The notes beneath the pieces were generated by a model that saw only the letters and a program-made list of their open reading frames with translations, did no database searches and was not told the origin of the DNA. Source: Desulfatitalea sp. BRH_c12 (GTDB taxonomy: Bacteria > Desulfobacterota > Desulfobacteria > Desulfobacterales > Desulfosarcinaceae). Taken from it: 64,000 nt of DNA. The stretch spans positions 1-64,000 of the forward strand of contig LADR01000065.1 of assembly GCA_000961655.1 (NCBI GenBank), in the 5' to 3' direction. Positions within the stretch are counted from its first letter, which is position 1; each line of letters begins with the position of its first letter. The translations under genes and the position numbers were made by a program. Of the stretch, positions 18,214 to 27,600 are shown in pieces.

Positions 18214-18747
18214 TCAGCTCTTGTGCCCGGGATCCTGCGTGACAGTCCCGGCCACCTCCGGATCCTTGAAAATGCGCGCCGCGCGATCGATGTCGTCCGG
18301 GCAGAAAACCAACAGGCAGCGTTGGTCGGGGTCTGGCGCTGAACCGTAGACGTAATGGATGTTGATACCTTCCCGTCCCAGTCGACCGGCCACTTTGGCC
18401 AGTTCACCGGGCCGGTTGGCAAACGCAATGGCAATCACCGGCAGGATGTCGAACAGATACTCATGCTGCGATAAAAGGTCGATGGCCTGATTGATCATGC
18501 CGTTGCAGGGCAACAGGCGGATCAGGGCAAAATCAGCCGAATCCTTGCTCATGGAGTCGTAGCTGGCCGCCGAGGCGATCCGCTTGAGCGATTTTCCGCG
18601 CCCTTTGAATAGCTCCCGCACATAATTGGAAGCGTCCTGAATGGTGATGGCATCGATGTTGATGCCTGCCTGGGCAAAGAGCGCGGTCAATTTGCCGAGC
18701 TCGCCGGGGGCGTTCTTCAGAAAAAGAGAGATCTCGGTACGAACCAT
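18214..18747 (-). CDS. tandem ACT-domain protein
   Basis: A 177-residue protein made of two ACT domains, about residues 3-75 (RTEISLFLKNAPGELGKL) and 100-165 (PVIAIAFANRPGELAKVAG). Each has the PGEL loop that usually binds an amino acid at a domain interface. The first domain is followed by SAASYDSMSKDSADFALIRLL. There is no catalytic domain, so it is likely a stand-alone sensor or regulator subunit. CCAGGAGTTACC precedes the ATG. It is encoded just downstream of the acyl-CoA dehydrogenase on the same strand. Confidence 0.82.
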   Translation of the reverse strand: MVRTEISLFLKNAPGELGKLTALFAQAGINIDAITIQDASNYVRELFKGRGKSLKRIASAASYDSMSKDSADFALIRLLPCNGMINQAIDLLSQHEYLFDILPVIAIAFANRPGELAKVAGRLGREGINIHYVYGSAPDPDQRCLLVFCPDDIDRAARIFKDPEVAGTVTQDPGHKS

Positions 18748-18814
18748 GGTAACTCCTGGCCGGCTGCGCCGGCGTTGAAAGTGAAATAAGTCACTGGCGC
18801 GAAGTGGATAACCT

Positions 18815-19966
18815 TTATTTTTTGCGCTGGTCTTTGAAGATGTGATTTGAAATCACGACCCGCTGAATCTCCGAAGTGCCCTCGTAAATTGTAAACACGC
18901 GCGCATCGCGATAATAGCGTTCCACTGGGTAATCCTTGGTATAGCCATAACCGCCGTGCAGCTGGATGGCTTGCGCGGTGACGCGGTTCACCATTTCCGA
19001 TGCATACAGCTTGGCCATGGCCGCCTGCATGGTGAAATTTTCCCCGCGATCTTTCATCGCGGCGGCCGCCAGCATCAACTGGCGGGCGGCTGCGATATCG
19101 ACCGCCATATCGGCAACCATCCAGCGCAATCCCTGGAACTTGGCGATGCTCTGCCCGAACTGCGTTCTTTTCTGAGTATACTTGACCGTGGCATCAAGGG
19201 CCGCCTGGGCCACGCCCACGCTCTGGGCCGCAATGCCGATGCGGCCGCTGTCCAGGCCCTGCATGGCGATCTGAAATCCCTGGCCCTCCGCGCCCAGGCG
19301 CTGCTCTGCGGGCACCCGGCAATTTTCGAAAATCAGGTCTGTGGTGTCCGAGGCCCGCAAACCCAATTTATCTTCCACATGGCCCACCTGGAAGCCGGGT
19401 GTGCCTTTTTGGACCACGAAAGCGGAGATGCCTTTATGGCGTTTGGCTTCATCCGTCTTGGCGGTGACGATGACCGTCTGGGCGTTTTTGCCGGACGTGA
19501 TGAAGCGCTTGGTGCCGTTGAGGATGTAGCTGTCGCCATCACGTTCGGCCGTGGTCGTCTGGCTGACCGGGTCCGAGCCGGCGTCCGGCTCGGTCAATCC
19601 AAAGGCGCCGATGACCTCCCCGTTGGCCAGGGGCACCAGAAAACGCTGCTTTTGCTCGGGCGTGCCAAAGTGAAGCAGGCTTTCGCAGACAATTGAATTC
19701 TGGACCGACATCACCACTGCAGTGGCGGCGCAGGCATAGGCGATTTCCGACAAGGCGGACACGTAACTAATCGCATCGGCGCCGCTGCCGCCGTATTCGA
19801 GGGGCACCATCATGCCCATCAACCCCAGCTCGCCCATTTGTTTGAGCACATCGCCGGGAAACGATTTGGTACGGTCCCTATCGGCAGCCCCGGCAGCCAC
19901 TACCCGGCGCGCGAACTCCCGGACCATGCTTTGAATCATGAGCTGTTCTTCGGTCAGTTTCGGCAT
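18815..19966 (-). CDS. acyl-CoA dehydrogenase
   Basis: A 383-residue FAD flavoenzyme that puts the trans-2,3 double bond into an acyl-CoA and passes electrons to ETF. The length and FGLTEPDAGSD (about 127), GTKRFITSGK (about 152) and IQLHGGYGYTKDYPVERYYRDA (near 340) are of the short/medium-chain type. The catalytic base is the Glu of YEGTSEIQ (about 368). I take the ATG at 19966, which follows CAGGAGCCGTG, over the GTG one codon earlier. It belongs to beta-oxidation set 1, together with the 3-hydroxyacyl-CoA dehydrogenase and thiolase about 3 kb upstream on the same strand. Confidence 0.93.
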   Translation of the reverse strand: MPKLTEEQLMIQSMVREFARRVVAAGAADRDRTKSFPGDVLKQMGELGLMGMMVPLEYGGSGADAISYVSALSEIAYACAATAVVMSVQNSIVCESLLHFGTPEQKQRFLVPLANGEVIGAFGLTEPDAGSDPVSQTTTAERDGDSYILNGTKRFITSGKNAQTVIVTAKTDEAKRHKGISAFVVQKGTPGFQVGHVEDKLGLRASDTTDLIFENCRVPAEQRLGAEGQGFQIAMQGLDSGRIGIAAQSVGVAQAALDATVKYTQKRTQFGQSIAKFQGLRWMVADMAVDIAAARQLMLAAAAMKDRGENFTMQAAMAKLYASEMVNRVTAQAIQLHGGYGYTKDYPVERYYRDARVFTIYEGTSEIQRVVISNHIFKDQRKK

Positions 19967-19990
19967 CACGGCTCCTGTGAATAGATGGCA

Positions 19991-20539
19991 TCAGGGATTG
20001 TAGACCACGACCAGCAGCTCGGCGTCCTCGTCGGCGGTGTTGCGCATGTGGTGCTGAACGCCGGAATTGAAATGCAGGGATTGGCCCGTTTCCAGGCGAT
20101 TGACATGTTCGCCGACGGTTACTTCGATATGACCTTTGAGCACGTAGACGAACTCTTCACCTTCATGTTGATACCCCACGCCCTGGTGCTCCTGCAAGGC
20201 CTTGATCTGGATACGAAAGGCTTTCAGGTGCTTGTGCTCGGCGCCGGGTGTCAACGTGGTGTAGGCGTAATTCTGAGTGCGCTTGGCGTAGGCATCCGCG
20301 CGCTGATCGCGGGCGGTTTGCTGATCTTTCAGAAGATCGCCCGAATCGATATTCAAGGCACGTGAAAGTTGTAACAGGGTGCCGACAGGCGGCATCTCGT
20401 CACCGCTCTCAACCTGCTTAAGATAGTCGATGCTGTAACCGGTTTCATTGGCCAATTGCTCCAGGGTCAATTTTTTGCGGGTGCGGAAAGACTTGATGCG
20501 TTGACCGATGGGGACAGGAACTTTGGGCTTCTTCGGCAT
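19991..20539 (-). CDS. XRE-family regulator with C-terminal cupin domain
   Basis: A 182-residue DNA-binding protein. Residues about 10-65 form a helix-turn-helix of the Cro/C1 type (LTLEQLANETGYSIDYLKQVESG). Residues about 105-175 form a small beta-barrel cupin (HQGVGYQHEGEEFVYVLKG, LETGQSLHFNSGVQHHMRN) that could bind a small ligand. The ATG at 20539 follows CCAAAGGAGCCCGC. A longer frame adds 35 residues without support. It lies 24 bp upstream of the acyl-CoA dehydrogenase gene, so it probably controls that operon. Regulators of this layout are known for fatty-acid, polyamine and propionate genes. Confidence 0.88.
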   Translation of the reverse strand: MPKKPKVPVPIGQRIKSFRTRKKLTLEQLANETGYSIDYLKQVESGDEMPPVGTLLQLSRALNIDSGDLLKDQQTARDQRADAYAKRTQNYAYTTLTPGAEHKHLKAFRIQIKALQEHQGVGYQHEGEEFVYVLKGHIEVTVGEHVNRLETGQSLHFNSGVQHHMRNTADEDAELLVVVYNP

Positions 20540-20699
20540 GCGGGCTCCTTTGGTCGGGGGTATCCATTCACCGAAAATCAGAATATCTGTAAAAACAGGT
20601 CTACCATAATCCAGAGATCGTCGCTGAATCAAGCCCCAATTCAAAAATAAATTTATTTTTGTGAATGCGGTTCATATCTATCCTGGACCCCGGGGTCAT

Positions 20700-21608
20700 T
20701 CAATTGGCTGGTTCGCGGAAAAGGGTGCTTAAATGCGCGAGCGCGGCGCGCACGCGGTCAAGGACAGGAGCCCACTGGCCGCCTTGGGCCTGGCGGAACA
20801 AGCGCATGGTGGGGTACCACGGGCTGTGATCGATGCCCTCCATCCAACGCCAATCCGGATCGTGCTGCAACAGAGTCCAGGTTCGAATGCCGAGCGCCCC
20901 TGCAAGATGGGCGGCCATGGTATCGACCGAGATCATCAAGTCCATGGCCCCCATTGCCCTGGCCACATCCAGCAGATCGTCGGATTCGATCACATGTCCG
21001 ATCGTTTCGCGCATGTCGTTCAAGCCGGGCCCATGCTGGAATATATACCAGTTCACGCTGGGCAATGACGTTAAAGGGCCTATCAGGTGGAAAGGCACCG
21101 AACGGCGCTCATCCCAATCACCGGACTGCCATACGAGGCCGACCCTGAGACGGTGGTCCCTGGGGAACGCGGCCGGGAGAACATGCAGATAGGGCACCTG
21201 GGCGGGAGTGGAAGCCAGTGTCGTGCGGAACACATGGGGCAGTTCCATGATTTCGACATCCAAATCGCGATCGACCGGCGGTGGGTCGTCCTGCAAGGGA
21301 AGCAGGCGGTCGATTCCGCGGGCGGTTTGCAAAAGGTTAAGGAGCGCTGGCTGGGCCCATACCGTTGTGTGGGCGGCGACACGTCTGACCATGGGCATGT
21401 AGCGGATGAACTGGATGGTGTCCCCCAGACCGTGCAGGCAGCGCCCCAGGACCCTTTTGCCAGCCAGCGGTGTGCCGTCCCAAAAGTACTGCAGGTGAGG
21501 CGGCAGATGCCGGCTCGAGGTTCCCGCCCGCTCACGTAAAACCGCGTCGCTGATACGCCAGGCCCGTTCGAAGCGGCCCTTTTTCATATGGATGACCCAG
21601 GGGTCCAT
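20700..21608 (-). CDS. GT9-like glycosyltransferase domain protein
   Basis: A 302-residue protein that resembles the C-terminal glycosyltransferase part of TPR-type proteins related to ADP-heptose:LPS heptosyltransferases. The N-terminus (HMKKGRFERAWRISDAVLRE) looks like a single leftover TPR repeat. Later come GRCLHGLGDTIQFIRYMPM (about 55-73), VGLVWQSGDWDERRSVPF (about 157) and the signature SVDTMAAHLAGALGIRTW (about 230) with LLQHDPDWRW. The start is uncertain because the ribosome site is weak. It is short for such proteins, which suggests loss of the TPR region. Its acceptor is unknown. Confidence 0.65.
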   Translation of the reverse strand: MDPWVIHMKKGRFERAWRISDAVLRERAGTSSRHLPPHLQYFWDGTPLAGKRVLGRCLHGLGDTIQFIRYMPMVRRVAAHTTVWAQPALLNLLQTARGIDRLLPLQDDPPPVDRDLDVEIMELPHVFRTTLASTPAQVPYLHVLPAAFPRDHRLRVGLVWQSGDWDERRSVPFHLIGPLTSLPSVNWYIFQHGPGLNDMRETIGHVIESDDLLDVARAMGAMDLMISVDTMAAHLAGALGIRTWTLLQHDPDWRWMEGIDHSPWYPTMRLFRQAQGGQWAPVLDRVRAALAHLSTLFREPAN

Positions 21609-21625
21609 CGCCGCGCATTCAGAAA

Positions 21626-21904
21626 TTAAAGTCCTTTCCCCGAAAAGAAAACGACTTTTTCGCCCAAAAAGTTGATATTAATGTTTTTCTTGTCGCCGCC
21701 CCATGTGCAGTTCTTCATCCCGACCGCAGCATCACATTCATCCGGTGCGCCAAGAAATTCGGTCACCTCGGCATACCGCATGCCTATTTTCAACTTGGTA
21801 TAATTCTCTTGACTGAGTTTACTGCCGCACCCCATGACTATCCATGCGGCTGCCAGCAAAAGACCGATCCACGTGTATTTGATTTTCTTGAATGCGAGGT
21901 CCAT
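21626..21904 (-). CDS. small lipoprotein, SmpA/BLIP-like fold
   Basis: A 92-residue predicted lipoprotein. The N-terminus (KKIKYTWIGLLLAAAWIVMGC) ends in a lipobox-like VMGC. The short mature domain has KLKIGMRYAEVTEFLGAPDEC and NCTWGGDKKNININF, the strand-helix pattern of the SmpA/OmlA or DUF3862 type of small beta-lactamase-inhibitor-like folds. The ATG at 21904 follows GGGAGCGGAT. The partner is unknown. A membrane-anchored chaperone or assembly role is a guess. Confidence 0.6.
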   Translation of the reverse strand: MDLAFKKIKYTWIGLLLAAAWIVMGCGSKLSQENYTKLKIGMRYAEVTEFLGAPDECDAAVGMKNCTWGGDKKNININFLGEKVVFFSGKGL

Positions 21905-22094
21905 ATCCGCTCCCGTAACGCAGCAGTGACGGCAGAGGGCTGCATGCCTCAATGCACACTGTACTGCAAGATTCGAATGAAGCAATACGGGCGATGCCGG
22001 CAAATGGTTGATTTGTCCGAACACCGCCCGTCCAAGTGCATCGCTAGTGAAAAGCGTCTGAAGGGTGGTTTCGTCTCATAGCGGCGTTCGTCCG

Positions 22095-22946
<852 letters not shown>

Positions 22947-23025
22947 CGATGCACTCCTTTACCGTTACCCGTTTAAGAACCGCCAACCAATGCATTTTCA
23001 AAAACACGGTGGTCCGCGCCACCAT

Positions 23026-24201
23026 CTATCGTTTGACAATCAGCGCCACTGCTTCCCCGCCGCCCAAGCACAGCGAGGCGAGACCGGTGCGGCTGTTACG
23101 GCGGATCATTTCGTGGAGCAGGGTGACCAGTACGCGGCAGCCGCTGGCGCCGATCGGATGACCCAGGGCCACGCTGCCGCCATTGACGTTGGTCTTGTCG
23201 GGGTCGATTTTCAATTCCTGCAAAACAGCGCAGGTCGATCCGGCAAAAGCTTCGTTGATTTCGAAGAGATCGACCTGGTCCAGCGAGAGCCCTTCCTTGG
23301 CCAGGCATTTGGGAATGGCCAGAATGGGTGCCACCAGCACGTATTTCATGTCGATGCCGGCGGAGGCTTGCGCACCGACCGTGGCCATGATGGTGCATCC
23401 GAGGGCTTCGGCTTTTTCGCGCGACATCACCACCACGGCGGCCGCCCCGTCGCTGATCACCGAGGCATTGCCGGCGGTGGTCACACCGCCTTTCTTAAAG
23501 GCACCCGGCATTTTGGCCAGGGCCTCCAGACTGGTCGGGCGCGGGCACTCGTCCTGAGCGAAAAGTTTGGGCTCGCCTTTGCGCTGGGGTACCGGCACGG
23601 GCATAATTTCGTCTGTGAAGCGGCCGTCGGCGATCGCCTGAAGGGCGCGTTGATAGGAACGATCCGTGTAGTAATCCTGGGCCTCGCGCGAAATGGCGTA
23701 TTTATCCGAGCACAGCTCGTTGGAGATGCCCATGTGAAAATCGTTGACAATGTCCCACAAACCATCGTGCACCATGTGGTCCTGCAACTGACCCGGTCCC
23801 ATGCGGTAGCCAAAGCGGGCCTTTTCCAGGTAATAGGGCGCCATGCTCATGGTTTCCATGCCGCCGGCGACCACCACCTCGGCATCGCCGACCTGAATGG
23901 CCTGCGCGGCCAGCATCACGGCTTTCAGCGCCGAGCCGCAGACTTTGTTGATCGTGACGCATTCGGTCTCCGATGGCATGCCGGCTTTGGTTGCGGCCTG
24001 TTTGGCCGGATTTTGTCCGTATCCGCAGGGCAGCACGTGGCCCATGATCACTTCATTGACGCTGACGGCATCGATTCCCGCTCGCTTCACGGCTTCGGCG
24101 ATGATCAGTCCGCCCAATTCGGTAGCGCCCATGGTGCCCAGGCTGCCGTTGAAACTTCCCAGGGGTGTGCGTACCGCACTGACAATAACAGCTTCGCGCA
24201 T
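23026..24201 (-). CDS. acetyl-CoA acetyltransferase (thiolase)
   Basis: A 391-residue thiolase that cleaves 3-ketoacyl-CoA or condenses two acetyl-CoA. The acylated cysteine is in [12 protein letters not shown] (about residue 88). The His is in [16 protein letters not shown] (about 348) and the second Cys in [10 protein letters not shown] (about 378). AAAGGAGAACCAGTT precedes the ATG at 24201, and an upstream extension of 24 residues is not supported. It precedes the 3-hydroxybutyryl-CoA dehydrogenase gene. A short family-2 repeat core (GGTGGTCCGCGCCACC) sits at 23009-23024, just past its stop codon. Confidence 0.95.
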   Translation of the reverse strand: MREAVIVSAVRTPLGSFNGSLGTMGATELGGLIIAEAVKRAGIDAVSVNEVIMGHVLPCGYGQNPAKQAATKAGMPSETECVTINKVCGSALKAVMLAAQAIQVGDAEVVVAGGMETMSMAPYYLEKARFGYRMGPGQLQDHMVHDGLWDIVNDFHMGISNELCSDKYAISREAQDYYTDRSYQRALQAIADGRFTDEIMPVPVPQRKGEPKLFAQDECPRPTSLEALAKMPGAFKKGGVTTAGNASVISDGAAAVVVMSREKAEALGCTIMATVGAQASAGIDMKYVLVAPILAIPKCLAKEGLSLDQVDLFEINEAFAGSTCAVLQELKIDPDKTNVNGGSVALGHPIGASGCRVLVTLLHEMIRRNSRTGLASLCLGGGEAVALIVKR

Positions 24202-24321
24202 AACTGGTTCTCCTTTTCGGATGGTCGCTTGCGGATGGTTCGAAGTATCGCACCCGCCGGTTGGTGTTTTCAAGGTACAAGGCCTTATTACGAACCAGAC
24301 GGTTGCAATGCAAGCCTCTTT

Positions 24322-24960
24322 TTAAGGCTCTATCAACCCGTTCTGGATGGCATAGCGTGACAATTCGGCATTATTGCGCAGGTTGAGCTTTTTCAACAAT
24401 CGAAAACGGTAGGTGTCCACGGTTTTAATGCTGATGTTGTAAGCTTCGGCGATTTCGCGGTTGGTGTGGCCCAACGCCAGGCGGCGCAGCACTTGCAATT
24501 CGCGTGTGGACAAATCGTCCAAGCCGGTGCCGCCACGGCTGCCTCTGGACACCCGCAGCGCCAGCGACTCTGTCGCATCATCGGTCAGGTAACGCGAGCC
24601 GCCGAGGACTTTGCGAATGGCTGTGACCAGCTGTTCCGGCGCGGATTGTTTGGTGATGTAGCCCATGGCGCCGGCTTCGATGGCCCTGACCACATATTGG
24701 TTTTCCGCATGCATGGTCAGCACGATGATCGGCAAGGCCGGATACTCAGGGTGGATGCGGGTGATCACCTCCAGGCCATCGACATGCGGCATGGAAAGAT
24801 CGATAACGGCGACATCCGGATGCCGCTCACGGATGAGGCGAATGGCTTCGTTGCCGTCGGCCGCTTCGGCCACCACCTCCATGTCGCCGCTTTCTTCGAC
24901 CAGCCGGCGCAGGCCGGCGCGCACGATACCATGGTCGTCGGCCAAAAGGACTCTGATCAC
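24322..24960 (-). CDS. NarL/FixJ-type response regulator
   Basis: A 212-residue two-component regulator. Residues 1-120 are a receiver domain with acidic pocket LLADDHG, phosphoacceptor Asp in VAVIDLSMPHVDG (about 54), Thr in IIVLTMHAENQ and Lys in GYITKQSAPEQL. Residues about 145-208 are a LuxR-type helix-turn-helix (LSTRELQVLRRLALGHTNREIAEAYNISIKTVDTY). It overlaps the histidine kinase gene by 4 bp, so the pair is co-translated. Targets are unknown. Confidence 0.94.
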   Translation of the reverse strand: MIRVLLADDHGIVRAGLRRLVEESGDMEVVAEAADGNEAIRLIRERHPDVAVIDLSMPHVDGLEVITRIHPEYPALPIIVLTMHAENQYVVRAIEAGAMGYITKQSAPEQLVTAIRKVLGGSRYLTDDATESLALRVSRGSRGGTGLDDLSTRELQVLRRLALGHTNREIAEAYNISIKTVDTYRFRLLKKLNLRNNAELSRYAIQNGLIEP

Positions 24961-27422
24961 AGCTTACCTCCAATGGGTTGCAGCGGTACGGTGAGCGCAA
25001 CCTGGGTACCGCTGCCGGGCTGCGATGCAACTGTGAGCGTGCCGTCCACCAGCATGGCCCGCTCGCGCATGCCGGCCAGACCCAGCATCCTTGTTTCGGA
25101 AAGGGTTTGCGGATTAAATCCGCGTCCATCATCCCAGACGGTCAGCACCAGGGTCTCGCGGTCCAAGCGCAAACTCACTTCAGCACGGGAGGCCAGGGCA
25201 TGGCGGGCGACATTGGTCAAGGCCTCCTGGGCGATTCGGTAAGCGGCCGTTGCGATGGTGCCTTCCACGATCGGTATCGTATCATGGGTGAAGATACAGG
25301 CAATTTCCGCGCGACGCTCGAATTCGGTCGTGTACCACTCCAGGGCATCGACCAAACCCAGATCGTCCAGAACCCCAGGCCGCAGCCGAATGGCCATGGC
25401 CCGGACCTCGTCGATCGTGGTGTCCACCAGGGCGCACACCGCACCGGCCCGAGCCGCGGCCAGGTCGTCGTTTTCCTTAAGGCGGTTCTGCAGCCAGACG
25501 GCATCCATGCGCAAGGCCGTGAGCAGTTGCCCAAGTTCATCGTGCAGCTCGCGGGCAATGGCCGCGCGTTCGTTTTCCTGGTTGGCCATAATGGAGGCGG
25601 ACAGCCGTCGCAATTGCTCCTGCGCGTTTTTCAAGGCAGTGATGTCGGACGCAATACCGCAGACACCGAGAATGATGCCGGATTCATCGTAAATTGGAAA
25701 TTTGACGGACAGAAACATTTGAAATCCGTCACCGGAGGGAATTTTCTCTTCGACGTGCAGCGATAACCCCTCGGACAAAACCTTTTGATCATTGGCACAC
25801 ATCTGGTCGGCCACGTGCGGCGGCAGCAGGTCGGCATCGCTTTTTCCGCGCACGGTTTCGGCGGGCACACCGAAGAGTTTTTCGAAGCGGGAGTTGACCA
25901 GCAGATAGCGGCCCTGTGCATCTTTCATGTAAATCACGGCCGGTGTGTACTTGAGGATGGCGGTGATTTCACTGGTGCGCTCGCGTACCTGGCGCTCCAG
26001 CTCCTTGGAGTAGCGGCTAAGCTCTTCTTTGGCGATGTGCAGGGCCGCCGTGGCCCGGTTGCGTTCGGTCACATCAATGGAAACTGCCAAGGAGCGCTGG
26101 ATCGTGCCGCCCGCATCCCGGTCGGCAATGGCCGAAAGCAATACGTCGATGGTGTCGCTGTTTTTTTTGAGCAGGCGGTAAGGGATGTCCTTGACGTAAC
26201 CACGGCTGAAAAATTGCGGAATTCCGATGCTCAGGGCATACTGCCGGGATTCGGGAGAGAGAAAGTCAGCCAGCGGGCGTCCCAGCACTTCGTCGCGGCC
26301 GTATCCCATCGTTTCTACCCAGAAATCACTGACACTGAGCAGGTTGCCCTGAATATCGATGGAATGCAGCATGGCCGGCGTGTGATGGTACAGCGAGCGG
26401 TAGCGGGTTTCGCTCTGGCGCAGGGCTTGTTCGGCATTGCGGCGGCGCAGGATGTCGCGGTTGGCTTTCTGGTAGAGCACGAAAACCGCCAAGCCGATCA
26501 GGATCGTCAGCAAGGCGGCCGCGGGCCGTACGATGCTCAGCAAGGGACCCGAGATGGTCTGGGCGATCATGTGGGTGTTGCGCAGGTAAAGGATCTGCCA
26601 CTGTGGAAACCGGTCGACCGGAGCGCTGTGAAGCAAATAGCGCCGGCCTTGGGCGTCAAGCACTTGGCCCTTGCTGTTTTTATGAAAGCCGATCCAGTTC
26701 AGGGGACCGGAACCGAACTGGCGTGTCTGGCGGATCTGTTCGATCGTTTCGGCGGGCAGCGGCCAAACGAGTTGAAAGAGCCATTCGGGCCGATTGGACA
26801 TAAAGATGACCCCTGATGGATCGGTAACAAAAACCATGTCTTCCGAAGGCAGACCCAGTTCGATACCGCTTTTTTCAACGGAGGATTTGATCACGGCAAC
26901 ACCTGCCGGACGATTTTCCGGGGTCGTGAGCACAGGGTAGCTTTGATAAATTCCCCGCTCTTCCGAGGTGATGCCCAATGCCAGATAGGCGCCGTGCAGT
27001 CCCTCCAGGGCCTGCTTAAAATAGGGGCGGAAGGCGAAGCTTTGGTTGACGAAGCTGTCGGGCGCATGGCGGTTGCTGGAGGCAATCGTGAGGCCATGGG
27101 CGTTCATCAGATAGCACACATCGGCGCTCAGAGAGGCTGCGAAATGGTCGAGCATCCGGTTGGCGTCTTCATGGGCCGCGGGCGATGGCGACAAGAGGGC
27201 TGTGCGCAGCTCAGCCATGCCGGCCAGCGTGACCACCGTATTGTGATGCTCGGACAGCAATGAGCCGATGCTGTTGTGAATCAGCTCGGTTTTGGCGGCA
27301 GCCTGGCGTTCGGCTTCCTGAAAAGCGGCTTGGCGCAGGGCGGAGTAATAAAGAATGCCACCGGCTGAGACCGAGAGGAAAGTCAATAACGACAATATGA
27401 TCAGAATGTGGCGCAGACCCAT
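24957..27422 (-). CDS. membrane-bound PAS sensor histidine kinase (HisKA_3 type)
   Basis: An 821-residue kinase that should phosphorylate the NarL-type regulator downstream. The order is membrane segment 1 (about 5-28), a periplasmic Cache-like sensor (about 30-285, with DVCYLMNAHGLTIASSNR), membrane segment 2 (about 292-316) and two PAS/PAC domains (about 335-460 and 475-605). A HisKA_3 dimer follows with the phospho-His in ERAAIARELHDELGQLL (about 625), then a HATPase domain (VWDDGRGFNP, GLAGMRERAMLVDG). The Cache-type extracellular domain points to a small organic ligand. The NarL/NarX-like kinase type is often used for nutrient or electron-acceptor sensing. Confidence 0.92.
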   Translation of the reverse strand: MGLRHILIILSLLTFLSVSAGGILYYSALRQAAFQEAERQAAAKTELIHNSIGSLLSEHHNTVVTLAGMAELRTALLSPSPAAHEDANRMLDHFAASLSADVCYLMNAHGLTIASSNRHAPDSFVNQSFAFRPYFKQALEGLHGAYLALGITSEERGIYQSYPVLTTPENRPAGVAVIKSSVEKSGIELGLPSEDMVFVTDPSGVIFMSNRPEWLFQLVWPLPAETIEQIRQTRQFGSGPLNWIGFHKNSKGQVLDAQGRRYLLHSAPVDRFPQWQILYLRNTHMIAQTISGPLLSIVRPAAALLTILIGLAVFVLYQKANRDILRRRNAEQALRQSETRYRSLYHHTPAMLHSIDIQGNLLSVSDFWVETMGYGRDEVLGRPLADFLSPESRQYALSIGIPQFFSRGYVKDIPYRLLKKNSDTIDVLLSAIADRDAGGTIQRSLAVSIDVTERNRATAALHIAKEELSRYSKELERQVRERTSEITAILKYTPAVIYMKDAQGRYLLVNSRFEKLFGVPAETVRGKSDADLLPPHVADQMCANDQKVLSEGLSLHVEEKIPSGDGFQMFLSVKFPIYDESGIILGVCGIASDITALKNAQEQLRRLSASIMANQENERAAIARELHDELGQLLTALRMDAVWLQNRLKENDDLAAARAGAVCALVDTTIDEVRAMAIRLRPGVLDDLGLVDALEWYTTEFERRAEIACIFTHDTIPIVEGTIATAAYRIAQEALTNVARHALASRAEVSLRLDRETLVLTVWDDGRGFNPQTLSETRMLGLAGMRERAMLVDGTLTVASQPGSGTQVALTVPLQPIGGKL

Positions 27423-27600
27423 CAGGTAACCTGTGTTGACCGCTGGCCCGTCTGCCCGGCCCGTGTAGAAACATTATCCGGGTGTCCGCACGTTGTCACT
27501 CTGCAGGGGCGAACCATTGTGTTCGCCCGGTGCAAGCGACAGCAATCCGTATTCGCACCGTGTGCGGTCTTCTCAAACGGGCAAACAGACCAACGCCCTC